DNA from: JBOFLG01 sp051657745 | GTDB taxonomy: Bacteria; Actinomycetota; Actinomycetes; Actinomycetales; Dermatophilaceae | Reading direction: 5' to 3' | Length of the DNA stretch: 40,359 nt | Assembly (NCBI GenBank): GCA_051657745.1 | Contig: JBOFLG010000102.1 | Span: 1-40,359, forward strand | Part shown: positions 24,651-32,942 of the stretch, in pieces | Layout: the number at the start of each line of letters is the position of its first letter | Numbering within the stretch: the first letter of the stretch is position 1 | Made by a program: the position numbers and the translations under genes | Notes under the pieces: model-generated | Databases searched by the model: none | Told to the model about the DNA's origin: nothing | The model's input: only the letters and a program-made list of their open reading frames with translations

Positions 24651-25628
24651 TCACCGCGGGACGAAGGTGACGACGTCGCCGGAGCGCGCCTCGGCCGGGA
24701 CGAGATCGGGGGTCCGGATGTACATGCGATGCAGCCACCGGTCCGCGCCGTCCCACCGCGGGGTGAACGGCGTCCGTGCGTGCGTCGTGCGGTAGTTGTC
24801 GATGATGATCAACTGGCCGGGGGTGAGGTGGACGGCCTTGGTCACCCGGTCGAGCGCATCCGAGAGTTCCTGGACCGCCCGCGCCTGGGACCCGTCGGCT
24901 GGTGCGAGAAGTTCACGGTCGTAGCCGAGGAACGGGTCGGCTCGGGTTCCGTAGAGCACCGTGACCTGGGCCTGTGGGCTGGGCTCGACCCCACCACGGA
25001 ACGCGACGTCGAGGTTGCACGGCATCGGCCGGTCGTAGAGCACCTCGACCGCCTCGTCCGAGATCAGCGGCAGCGCATTGCGGATCGAGGCCACCAGCGT
25101 GGCCGCCTTACCCTCGTGGTCCGCGCGGGAACAGGCGAGCATGACGAAGCGCGGCTGGAGCCGGTGGTACGCCATCTCGGTGTGGAACTCGAGCAGCGTC
25201 TCGGAGGTCTCCGACGACAGATAGTGGGCATCCGGCGAGGGGTACACGTCGTGGTAAACCGTTCCGTCGCGCAGCTCCTGGTAACCCGTCGCCAGGCCGA
25301 GCCGCCCGCCGACGAGCGCAAGCCAGGCCTCGCCAGCGATCAGGTCGCGATCCAGGGGCGCGGGCGTGCTGGTCGGAGTGGTCGGCAGGTGCGCGTCCGT
25401 CGGCAGCCCGGTGAGCAGCAGGTAGCCCTCCTGGTTGCCGTGCTCACGGAAGTCGTCGAGTTGCTGGGCGAGCTCGTCGGGCAACTGCCCGGCGCGCACG
25501 ATGGCAGTGGCGAGGTAGCCGTGGAGATCGGCCCGGGGCACACCGGGCAGCGCTGCCCGGAGCGTGCGCAAGGTGGCCGTGTCGTCGGTGAGGTCGACGA
25601 CGTGCGGTTCGGTCAGGGATGTTTTCAT
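24651..25628 (-). CDS. cas: Clavaminate synthase
   Basis: Fe(II)/2-oxoglutarate oxygenase that carries out three steps of the clavam pathway: hydroxylation of deoxyguanidinoproclavaminate, then oxidative ring closure and desaturation of proclavaminate to clavaminic acid. The 325-residue product has the same length as S. clavuligerus CAS2. The iron ligands are H149-x-E151 (EFHTEMAYH) and H283 (RTTHARTPF), and R297 in RWDGADRW binds 2-oxoglutarate. Long stretches such as TVYHDVYPSP and FLGYDRELLAP are characteristic of CAS. ATG 25628 overlaps the pah stop by 4 nt and follows a strong GGAGGAG site. With bls and ceaS this gene is diagnostic of clavam synthesis. Confidence 0.97.
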   Translation of the reverse strand: MKTSLTEPHVVDLTDDTATLRTLRAALPGVPRADLHGYLATAIVRAGQLPDELAQQLDDFREHGNQEGYLLLTGLPTDAHLPTTPTSTPAPLDRDLIAGEAWLALVGGRLGLATGYQELRDGTVYHDVYPSPDAHYLSSETSETLLEFHTEMAYHRLQPRFVMLACSRADHEGKAATLVASIRNALPLISDEAVEVLYDRPMPCNLDVAFRGGVEPSPQAQVTVLYGTRADPFLGYDRELLAPADGSQARAVQELSDALDRVTKAVHLTPGQLIIIDNYRTTHARTPFTPRWDGADRWLHRMYIRTPDLVPAEARSGDVVTFVPR

Positions 25629-26605
25629 CGGTCTCCTCCTGAGGTGCGGGCGGCGTCGGGCACGGACCCGGGTCGGGACCGCGCGTACTGGTAGAGCAGT
25701 TCGGCGCCGATCTCCGCGGCGGCGAGCGAGGTCACGCCCCCGACGTCGAACGGAGGACACACCTCCATGACGTCGAGGCCAACCGGGTCCAGGTCACCGA
25801 CCACGCGCAGCAGCCGGAGCACCTCCCGGCTGGTCAGCCCGCCCGGAGCCGGCGTGCCGGTGCCCGGTGCGAACGCCGGGTCGAGCACGTCGATATCGAC
25901 CGACACGTACAGGGGCCGGCCGGCGAGTTGTGCGGCGATCTCCACGGCCAGCGCATCGACCTCGGCGCGGCCCTCGACCTCGTCGGCGCGCACCACCCGG
26001 CCCCCGCGGGCACGGACCCAGTCGAGCGAGTCCGGCGCCGGGTTGTGGCCGCGGATGCCGACCTGGACCAGGGCGTCGGGCGCGATGACACCCTCCTCGA
26101 GACCCCACCGAAATGGGGTGCCGTGGTGGTGCAGCCCGCCATACACGGGCTCGTTGGTGTCCGAGTGCGCGTCGAGGTGCAGGACCGCGAGCGGTCCGTG
26201 CCTGGCCGCCGCCGCCCGCATCCCCGGGAGGGTCAGCGAGTGGTCCCCACCCAGCAGCAGCACGGCACCGTTGCGGGCCACGAGGTCGGTGAGCGCGCGA
26301 GTGGCCTCGGCGATCGCGAGCTCCATGGAGAACGGGCTGAGGTCGATGTCGCCACCGTCGACGGCATCGACGAGGTCGAACACGCCGGGACCCCGGTCGA
26401 TGCCCACTCCGTGCAGCAGGCACGACTCGTGGCGGATGGCGCGGGGCCCGAGCCGCGCCCCCGGCCGGTAGCTCGTGCCACCGTCGTACGGCGCACCCAC
26501 GACGACCACGTCCCGATCCACCGGTGACAACTCCAGGGGCAGCCGCATGAACGTCGCCACCTGCGCATAGCGGGGGGATGACGTGGTCTGCTCGCGGGCG
26601 TACAT
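25625..26605 (-). CDS. pah: Proclavaminate amidinohydrolase
   Basis: Ureohydrolase-family enzyme that removes urea from guanidinoproclavaminate to give proclavaminate, between the first and second CAS reactions. In 326 residues the binuclear Mn site is complete: H122 (GGDHSLTL), D145-x-H147-x-D149 (LDAHSDTN) and D237-x-D239 (SVDIDVLDP). Agmatinase and arginase share these residues; the start region SPRYAQVATFMRLP and the operon context favour PAH. ATG 26605 lies 3 nt after the gcaS stop and has only a weak ribosome site, so it probably depends on re-initiation. Its stop overlaps cas (ATGA). Confidence 0.95.
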   Translation of the reverse strand: MYAREQTTSSPRYAQVATFMRLPLELSPVDRDVVVVGAPYDGGTSYRPGARLGPRAIRHESCLLHGVGIDRGPGVFDLVDAVDGGDIDLSPFSMELAIAEATRALTDLVARNGAVLLLGGDHSLTLPGMRAAAARHGPLAVLHLDAHSDTNEPVYGGLHHHGTPFRWGLEEGVIAPDALVQVGIRGHNPAPDSLDWVRARGGRVVRADEVEGRAEVDALAVEIAAQLAGRPLYVSVDIDVLDPAFAPGTGTPAPGGLTSREVLRLLRVVGDLDPVGLDVMEVCPPFDVGGVTSLAAAEIGAELLYQYARSRPGSVPDAARTSGGDR

Positions 26606-26608
26606 CGC

Positions 26609-27889
26609 TCAGCCCCCCACGAAGGTGAGCTTGGCCGCGGCGGCGTCCGCGATTCGGCGGGCACTGTCAACGTCTGCCGCGGTCGCATAGGTGAACCCGA
26701 CACACGACGAGTTGTCCATCCGGGCCATCAGCGGCTCACCCTCGTGGACGTGGAGCAGGACGCGGACATTCGGGTCCGCGGCCGCGTCCTGGATCCCCTC
26801 GACCCGCTGCAGGGTCCCGGTGGTCTGCGGGTACAGCATCCGCACCGCTGCGCCACCGGTCCAGGTGAGCGGTTCCACAGCCGGCCGCTCACCGACTGCG
26901 AGCAGCCAGGCGTCAAGAATGGGGCTGCGCCCGGTGACGTCGGTGACGAGCATCGTCATGCACGACGACGGGGTCCGTGGGTTGGCCTCGATCAGGCGCC
27001 ACCCGCTGCCGGTGAGCCGGGCCTCGGTGTGACACGGGCCGTAGTCGTAGCCGATGCTCGAGAGCGCTCGACGCACCACGCCGTACAGTTCGGCCCGGGA
27101 GTCGTCGGAGAGCGCGACCGGGAACGTGTGCCCGCACTCGATGTAGTACGGGTCGCCAAAGAGGTCCTTGGAGGTCACCCCGTAGATGTGGGTCTCGCCG
27201 CCGAACGACATCGACTCCACGCTCACCTCGACCCCCTCGACGTACTCCTCGAGCAGCACCTCGCCGGTGCGGGGCTGACCGCGCAGGCTGCGGGTGTAGG
27301 TGGCGAGATCGGCAAACCCGGATCGGAGGTCGTCGTCGTTGTCGCAGCGCCGGACTCCGTAACTGATCGCTTCCGCGGGCGGCTTCGCGATCACCGGGTA
27401 GCCGAGGTCGGCGGCTGCCTTCAGGGCCTGGTCGAGGGTGCCGACCAGCGCATGACGCAGATTGCCCGGGTCAGCCCCGAACGCCTCCCGGAGGAGGTGC
27501 TTGTGGTTCGCCTGATGCAGCGCCACCGGGCTCGGCCCGGGCAGCCCGAGTTGCTGGGCCACCGCCGCCGCGACCTCGGTGTGATAGTCGGAGAACGAGG
27601 TGACGGCGTCGAACCGGGCGCGGCCGGAGGCGTCGGTGACGGCAGCACGCACGGCATCGACATCCCGAGTGTCGACCTGGATGACGTCATCGACGAGCGC
27701 GAGCGGGGCCTCCGCCCAGGGCCGACCGTGCGAGTACCAGTCTTCGTCCGCCATCAGCAAGGTGACCCGGGCGCCGGCTTCCTGGGCGTCCCGAACCCCG
27801 AGCACGTATGGATGGTGGAGCATGTGCTCGACGACGGCGATCGATCGACCCGCAAGGGCGGAGTAGTCGGCCAGGGCTGCGGGACTCAT
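26609..27889 (-). CDS. gcaS: N-glycyl-clavaminic acid synthetase (ATP-grasp ligase, Orf17 type)
   Basis: A 426-residue ATP-grasp ligase. Seen: a Rossmann-like first part (GRSIAVVEHMLHHPYVLGVR), the ATP-binding core with GYPVIAKPPAEAISYGV and EVLLEEYVEGVEVSVES, and metal-binding end motifs (RLIEANPRTPSS). In S. clavuligerus Orf17 joins glycine to clavaminic acid using ATP, and the context (between bls and pah, beside cas) makes that the best call. Other carboxylate-amine ligases would look similar, so the amino acid joined is inferred. ATG 27889 overlaps the bls stop by 4 nt (ATGA) and has GAGGAG inside the bls end. Its place among the early genes differs from Streptomyces, where it is with the late genes. 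Confidence 0.85.
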   Translation of the reverse strand: MSPAALADYSALAGRSIAVVEHMLHHPYVLGVRDAQEAGARVTLLMADEDWYSHGRPWAEAPLALVDDVIQVDTRDVDAVRAAVTDASGRARFDAVTSFSDYHTEVAAAVAQQLGLPGPSPVALHQANHKHLLREAFGADPGNLRHALVGTLDQALKAAADLGYPVIAKPPAEAISYGVRRCDNDDDLRSGFADLATYTRSLRGQPRTGEVLLEEYVEGVEVSVESMSFGGETHIYGVTSKDLFGDPYYIECGHTFPVALSDDSRAELYGVVRRALSSIGYDYGPCHTEARLTGSGWRLIEANPRTPSSCMTMLVTDVTGRSPILDAWLLAVGERPAVEPLTWTGGAAVRMLYPQTTGTLQRVEGIQDAAADPNVRVLLHVHEGEPLMARMDNSSCVGFTYATAADVDSARRIADAAAAKLTFVGG

Positions 27890-29352
27890 GCGCTCAACTC
27901 CTCGCGGGTAACAGCCGCGGCGGTCAGGGTGTCGAGGTCGATATCGGCGGGGGCCTGACCATCGACCACGACCAGGTCGTAGACCGCCCGGGCGATCCGG
28001 GACTTCACCGCCGGCACCCGGCCCGGGTCGACGCCGTGGCCGAGAAGTACCTCCGACCAGTAACTCGTCGTGCCAGACCCCTCGTGGATGCCGAGCTTGG
28101 GCCGACGGACCGTCTCGGCCGGCAGCAGGTCGGCGAACGCCTGACGGAGCACCCACTTGTCGACCCCGTCGCGACGCTTCAGCCCGGCGGCGAGGGTGGT
28201 CAACCGCTGCAGCACGGTGCGGTCCCAATACGGGTGCGTGGTCCAGAGGCCGAGGTGGCTGCCGAGGTTCGGGCTCAGCTCGTTCAACCCGTCGAAGTTG
28301 GCCAGGTCATCGACGATGAGGTTCTCGAGCGCGTGGTCGGCCCGCCCCCGGTGCATCCCACCCAACGGGATGTCGGCACCGTAGCCAGTCATGACCCGCG
28401 ACCCTGCGGGCAGCTCGCGGTAGAGGCGGGACAGCGGAAGGAGGTACTCGGCGACGGCTGGGTCGGCGCACTCGGTGAGCGCGACGACCCACGGCAACTC
28501 GGCGAGCACCGAGTCCACCGTGGTCGAGACCTCGGCGTGCCGGGACCCGAGGTGGGTCGCCACCCGGGCCGCCGGGCCGAACTCATCCGACCGGTCGGTC
28601 CCCATCGTCACCGTGGACACCGACCCGGACCGGGCGTGGGCCGTCGCCGCCAGCGCGCTGGAGTCGATGCCGCCGGAGAGCACGGTCGTCATCCCCTCGC
28701 GCGCCTGCCAGCCGACCGCGCGCTCAACGACCGCACGCACCTGGGCGACCGCGTCATCCGGGTCGACCCGCTCCCGGTGGGCGGGGACGACCCAGGTGCG
28801 CCGCGCTTGGGCGCCCCCCGCCACCTGAAGTGTCAGGCATGTTCCGGCCCGGATCCGGCGGACCCCCAGCAGCCCCGCCACATCGTCGGTACCGGGAAGG
28901 ACCCGGCCTCGCTCGCTCAACCGAGCGAGGACCTTGGCCTCGGTAGCCACCTCGACATCGCCATCCCAGGTGTGGACCACATGGAGCGGAACGGTCCCGG
29001 CATGATCGACGCTGATCGTCATCCGCTCACCAGAGCCATGGACCACCACGGCCGCAAAACGCCCCGACACCTCGCCGAAAACCCACGGACCCAGGTCGTG
29101 GTAACGCCGAAGGAGGGCCTGCGGGCCACCGTCATCCTCGACCTCGCCGACCAGCAGCAAGGTGGCGTCCCCGGACCGGGCCACTGCGTCCTGGGGGGCC
29201 GATCCGAACACCGTGGCGTCGACCCGCCACTGGCCCGTGTCGCTGAGCCGCACCCAGTCCTGCGGCACCTGGGCGGCGCTGAGCCGGATCGCCCCCGCGC
29301 CACGCGTGGTCACGTGGCACGCCACGGCCGCCGGGATCGTGCTGCTGGTCAT
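27886..29352 (-). CDS. bls: Beta-lactam synthetase
   Basis: ATP-dependent ligase that closes the four-membered ring of N2-(2-carboxyethyl)arginine to give deoxyguanidinoproclavaminate. It descends from class B asparagine synthetase: an N-terminal Ntn-like domain without the nucleophilic Cys1, then the synthetase domain with the pyrophosphatase loop SGGIDSS (226-232). Residues corresponding to the catalytic dyad and lysine known in the family are present: Y324 (MTGYGADIP), E358 (FDGLNELSP) and K419 (VRRPKLGIHEGS). These favour BLS over asparagine synthetase. 488 residues. ATG 29352 lies 6 nt after the ceaS stop; a GTG at 29358, directly after that stop, is the alternative start. Confidence 0.96.
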   Translation of the reverse strand: MTSSTIPAAVACHVTTRGAGAIRLSAAQVPQDWVRLSDTGQWRVDATVFGSAPQDAVARSGDATLLLVGEVEDDGGPQALLRRYHDLGPWVFGEVSGRFAAVVVHGSGERMTISVDHAGTVPLHVVHTWDGDVEVATEAKVLARLSERGRVLPGTDDVAGLLGVRRIRAGTCLTLQVAGGAQARRTWVVPAHRERVDPDDAVAQVRAVVERAVGWQAREGMTTVLSGGIDSSALAATAHARSGSVSTVTMGTDRSDEFGPAARVATHLGSRHAEVSTTVDSVLAELPWVVALTECADPAVAEYLLPLSRLYRELPAGSRVMTGYGADIPLGGMHRGRADHALENLIVDDLANFDGLNELSPNLGSHLGLWTTHPYWDRTVLQRLTTLAAGLKRRDGVDKWVLRQAFADLLPAETVRRPKLGIHEGSGTTSYWSEVLLGHGVDPGRVPAVKSRIARAVYDLVVVDGQAPADIDLDTLTAAAVTREELSA

Positions 29353-29358
29353 CGGCAC

Positions 29359-31059
29359 TCACACGTCGAGTGCGTCGAAGTCGCCGCCGGCGGCGAAGTC
29401 GTAGGCGATCGGTACCTCCACGAGATAGGGCTGACGGGAGTCCTTGGCCGTGCGCAGCGCCGCGGCCAACTCCGCCCGACTCGTCACGTGCTCGCCCGCG
29501 ATGCCGTTCGCCCGGGCCAGGGCGACGAAGTCGACCGAGCCGAAACCGACGGCCGGGTCGTGCGACCGGCCGTGACCGAGGTTCTGGTAGAGCTCGATGA
29601 GCCCGTTGCAGTTGTTGTTGACCACGACCATCACGATGGGCAGGCCCAGCCGGGCGACCGTCTCCAGGTCGGCGCTGTTCGAGTGGAACCCTCCATCGCC
29701 GGCGATCAGGAACACCGACTCGTCGGGTCGGGCGATCTGGGCACCCATCGCGGCCGGCAGGCCGTACCCGAAGCTCGAGCAGCCGGCGCTGGTGAGAAAG
29801 CCGTACGGCTGGTCGGCCCTGGCGAACAGGACGCCGTAGTGCCGGAAGTAGCCGATGTCGCTGACGACCGTGCCCTCCCCCTGAAGCACGCTGTTCATCG
29901 TGTCCATGACCTGATGAACTCGCATGCCGTCGGCATACTCGGTCGGGTCGGAGAGGAACTCACGGACCCGAGCTCGGAGCGGCTCGACATCGTGCGGGGT
30001 GTTCTGCAGTTCGCCGGCGTTGTCCAGCGCGTACTGGAGGAACGAACGCGGGTCGACGATGATGTCGACATCCGGGGTGAGTACTCGGGGGATGGGGTTC
30101 ACCGTCGGGCTGACCCGCACGACCTTGGCAGGGTTGCCGTGATCCCACATCGACGGGCGCAGGTCTTCGGCGTAGTCGTAGCCGAGCGCGATCACCAGGT
30201 CGGCCGGGCCGAAGAGCGTGTCCAGGGCCGGGAAGTCCAGGATGCCGTCCATGTAGCCGCTGACCGCCCCATAGTTCATCGGATGGTCCTGCGGCAGAAT
30301 CCCTTTGGCGACGTAGGTGGTGATGACCGGGATCTGGTGCTGCTCGACGAACGTGCGGAGCAACTCGACTGCCTCGGCTCGGATCGTGGCAGTTCCCACC
30401 ACGAGCACCGGGTGGGTCGCGTCACGGAGCAGGCTCAACGCGGCATCCGCCTCCACGGCCCAGTCCGGGTCCTGCAGGCCACGGACGCCGCCGGTGACCG
30501 GAGCCTCGGAGGGACGGGTCGAGACGGCGGAGGCGAGGAGGTCGACCGGGAGGCTGATGAAGCTCGGGCCGACCGGCTCGACCATCGCGGCACCGACCGC
30601 ACTGTCCACAAGGTCGGTGATGTCGTCACCGCGCTCCAGCTGCCCGCACCACTTCGTGAGCGGCGCCATGATGCCCACCGAGTCGAGGCACTGGTGAGTG
30701 ACGTTCGGGAACAGGTCGTGGGACTCGGACTGGGCCGCCATCGCGATCACCGGGCTGCGATCGAGCGCCGAGGTCGCCACCCCGGTCGACAGGTTCGTCA
30801 TCCCCGGGCCGAGGGTCGCGAAGCACGCCTGCGGCCGGTTCGTGATCCGCGCGACCACATCGGCCATGACCCCCGCGGTGAACTCGTGACGGGTGAGCAC
30901 GAAATCGATCCCGGGCGTCTCGTCGAACAGGATCGCGGCCGCCTCTCGGCCGACGATTCCGAAGACCCGCTCGACACCATGCTCGTGCAGCCGGTTCAGG
31001 AGCGCCGAGGCTGCCGTGGTGGTGGTTGTCGTGGCCTTCTCGGCAACGGTTTTGTGCAT
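29359..31059 (-). CDS. ceaS: N2-(2-carboxyethyl)arginine synthase
   Basis: Thiamine-diphosphate enzyme that condenses D-glyceraldehyde-3-phosphate with L-arginine, the committed step of clavam formation. In 566 residues there are the three ThDP-enzyme domains: Glu59 in LTRHEFTAG activates the cofactor, and the Mg/ThDP motif GDGGFHSN...NNNCNGL is near the C-terminus. Regions such as QSESHDLFPNVTHQCLDS and IGYFRHYGVLFARADQP are those of CEAS rather than acetolactate synthase. ATG 31059 is chosen since GGGAG lies 6 nt upstream; an in-frame ATG at 31080 lacks this. A run of seven threonines follows the start. It is the first gene of the nine-gene operon. Confidence 0.96.
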   Translation of the reverse strand: MHKTVAEKATTTTTTAASALLNRLHEHGVERVFGIVGREAAAILFDETPGIDFVLTRHEFTAGVMADVVARITNRPQACFATLGPGMTNLSTGVATSALDRSPVIAMAAQSESHDLFPNVTHQCLDSVGIMAPLTKWCGQLERGDDITDLVDSAVGAAMVEPVGPSFISLPVDLLASAVSTRPSEAPVTGGVRGLQDPDWAVEADAALSLLRDATHPVLVVGTATIRAEAVELLRTFVEQHQIPVITTYVAKGILPQDHPMNYGAVSGYMDGILDFPALDTLFGPADLVIALGYDYAEDLRPSMWDHGNPAKVVRVSPTVNPIPRVLTPDVDIIVDPRSFLQYALDNAGELQNTPHDVEPLRARVREFLSDPTEYADGMRVHQVMDTMNSVLQGEGTVVSDIGYFRHYGVLFARADQPYGFLTSAGCSSFGYGLPAAMGAQIARPDESVFLIAGDGGFHSNSADLETVARLGLPIVMVVVNNNCNGLIELYQNLGHGRSHDPAVGFGSVDFVALARANGIAGEHVTSRAELAAALRTAKDSRQPYLVEVPIAYDFAAGGDFDALDV

Positions 31060-31210
31060 CTGCAGCTCCCTTGTCGACATGGGGTGAGACCGGTCGATCT
31101 CGCGGCGTCACCACCACCCTCTGCTGGCGCGAGCTCTCAGGCCATGGCTGGACGAGTGCGCGTATAGGACCGGGCAAGAGGACATAACGACGCGACTGTC
31201 CGGTTTGTTC
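31060..31210 (-). promoter_or_regulatory. ceaS operon promoter region
   Basis: This 151-nt space between oppA2 and ceaS holds, on the minus strand, a TATACG word (31161-31166) that could be a -10 box and the 8-mer GTTATGTC (31181-31188) 14 nt upstream of it. A 24-bp imperfect palindrome with a CCGGTTTGTT half (31186-31209) resembles butyrolactone-receptor sites. The 8-mer and a GAGTGCG(CG)TAT word also occur between the P450 and tetR genes. Confidence 0.5.
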
Positions 31211-32848
31211 TTACCGTTCGGCTCCGCAGCTCATGTAGTCGTACATCCCGAAGCTGCCGGCCACATAGACGTTCGTCGCCCGTGGGCCGCGGTAGAGCAG
31301 CGACCGCGGGTAGAGGTACGGCACGATCACGGCATGCTCCATCACCACCCGGTCCACCTCGCTCCAGATGCGTTGCCGCTCACCGTCATCCGCACACTCG
31401 GCGCCCTCCTCGAGGAGCGCGTTGACGACCGGGTCGTCGAGCTCGCCCATATTCTGGTTTCCCCGGCGCTTGATGGCGCGACCATCAACGAGTTGTTGGA
31501 AGAAGCCGTAGCCGTCGGGGAAGTCAGCACCCCAGCCGAACATCACGATGCCGATACCGTTCTCCCGCAGGAACTCCGGGCTGCCCGCCTGGTTCTCGAA
31601 GTAGCCACCGGAGGCAAAGCCGACGACTGGAGCTCGGATGCCGACCCGACCGAGCCCGCGGGAGAGCGCCTCGGCCGCGAGGTATTCCTTGCGGCGGTCG
31701 GTCCGGGCGGCGATCCTGGTGACGAAACCATCCGGCCGGCCAGCCAGGGCAAGCTCCCGACGCGCCGCAGCGAGGTCACCCGTGGCGCCGGGACCGACGG
31801 GGTAGCGGTCCCGGCCGGTGTAGCCCTCGATCGTGGGCGGCAGGATCGTGGTCGCGATGTCCCCGCAGATCGGCCCGCCGTACGCCTCCTGCATCGCGGC
31901 CTTGTCCGTCGCGTACTGGATCGCGCGCCGCACGTGCACGTCATCCATCGGGGACACCGAACTCGCGAGGCAGTAGATCCAGGTGAAGCCCTGCAGCGGG
32001 TTGTCCACCAGGTTGCGTCGGCTCGGGTCGTGCAGCACCCGCGGCACCGACTCGGGCTGCAACCCGAACCCCGCGAGGTCGATCTCCGCGTCGCCATGAA
32101 GCAGCACCTCGTCGACCTCGAGCGGGTCGAGGCCGAGACGCACGTCAACCCGGGACGCCGTGCGGGTCCGGACCGGGTCGGTCTCCGGATCCCACTGCGG
32201 ATTCGGCGCAAGCTGGAGCCGCACCCCGGGCTGGTACCGCTCGATGCGGAACGGCCCGGTGGCCACCGGTCGGATGCCGTAGCCGGCACCGGTATCCGCG
32301 GCCCGCGGTACCGGCGTGCAGCTCGGCAGCGTCATCACCGTGTCGAACGCGGCGAACGGCCGGCGCAGGTGGAAGACGATGGTGCGCTCATCCGGAACCT
32401 CGATCCCCGGAGCGTGGCCGCCCGGGTCCGCATACGGCCCCGGCCAGTCACCGACAAGGAGGTGCCGCAGGTAGACCGGCCCCGCCCCGAGGACGTCGAG
32501 CCCGTAGTTGCTGCGCTCCACGGCGTACCGGACATCGTGGGCAGTCACCGGCGAGCCGTCCTCGAAGCGCACGCCCGGGCGCAGCCGGTAGGTCCAGGTG
32601 CGGCCGCCGTCCGCCCGTGCTCCGAGGCCCTCGGCCAGGTCGGGGACGACCGTACGGCCATGCTCCCCAGGGCCCGCGGCGAAGGTCGTGACGGTACGGC
32701 CCAGTAGCCGCAGAAAGTTCCAGGAGTAGGCGTAGTAGGTGTTGCCGAAGTCGAGGGAGTCGAAGTCATCGGTGCGGACATAGCGCAGCACCCCGCCCTC
32801 CGTGCGACTCGGGTTGACCGGCCCAGTCAGGCCAGCGTTGTACGACAT
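31211..32848 (-). CDS. oppA2: OppA-like solute-binding protein 2 without signal peptide
   Basis: A 545-residue family 5 peptide-binding protein, paralogous to oppA1. The first 20 residues (MSYNAGLTGPVNPS, then GGVLRYV) correspond to the part that in exported relatives follows the lipoprotein cysteine, so the fold begins at once and the secretion signal is missing. In-frame starts upstream (GTG 32950, TTG 32977) would add a polar, Arg-rich stretch, still without a hydrophobic core. Conserved segments include FEDGSPVTAHDVRYAVE and MFGWGADFPDGYGFF. OppA2 of S. clavuligerus binds arginine-containing ligands, and mutants accumulate glycylated clavaminates. The gene follows the P450 gene closely (overlapping it if GTG 32950 is used). 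Stop is TAA. Confidence 0.83.
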   Translation of the reverse strand: MSYNAGLTGPVNPSRTEGGVLRYVRTDDFDSLDFGNTYYAYSWNFLRLLGRTVTTFAAGPGEHGRTVVPDLAEGLGARADGGRTWTYRLRPGVRFEDGSPVTAHDVRYAVERSNYGLDVLGAGPVYLRHLLVGDWPGPYADPGGHAPGIEVPDERTIVFHLRRPFAAFDTVMTLPSCTPVPRAADTGAGYGIRPVATGPFRIERYQPGVRLQLAPNPQWDPETDPVRTRTASRVDVRLGLDPLEVDEVLLHGDAEIDLAGFGLQPESVPRVLHDPSRRNLVDNPLQGFTWIYCLASSVSPMDDVHVRRAIQYATDKAAMQEAYGGPICGDIATTILPPTIEGYTGRDRYPVGPGATGDLAAARRELALAGRPDGFVTRIAARTDRRKEYLAAEALSRGLGRVGIRAPVVGFASGGYFENQAGSPEFLRENGIGIVMFGWGADFPDGYGFFQQLVDGRAIKRRGNQNMGELDDPVVNALLEEGAECADDGERQRIWSEVDRVVMEHAVIVPYLYPRSLLYRGPRATNVYVAGSFGMYDYMSCGAER

Positions 32849-32942
32849 CCGGCGGTGCTGCTGCCCACCGGAGTCGGCGGGGCGTCCGGAGCGCCGGGTG
32901 GTCGGGTCCGTGGTCGAGTCCGGCCCGGCGGGGTTGGTCGGG

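Noticed and set aside
27808..31167. A 1119-codon open frame on the plus strand opposite gcaS, bls and ceaS
   Set aside because: It is the antisense shadow of GC-rich genes with confirmed catalytic motifs; its composition (His, Arg, Gly, Asp) is that of complement frames and it shows no domain.
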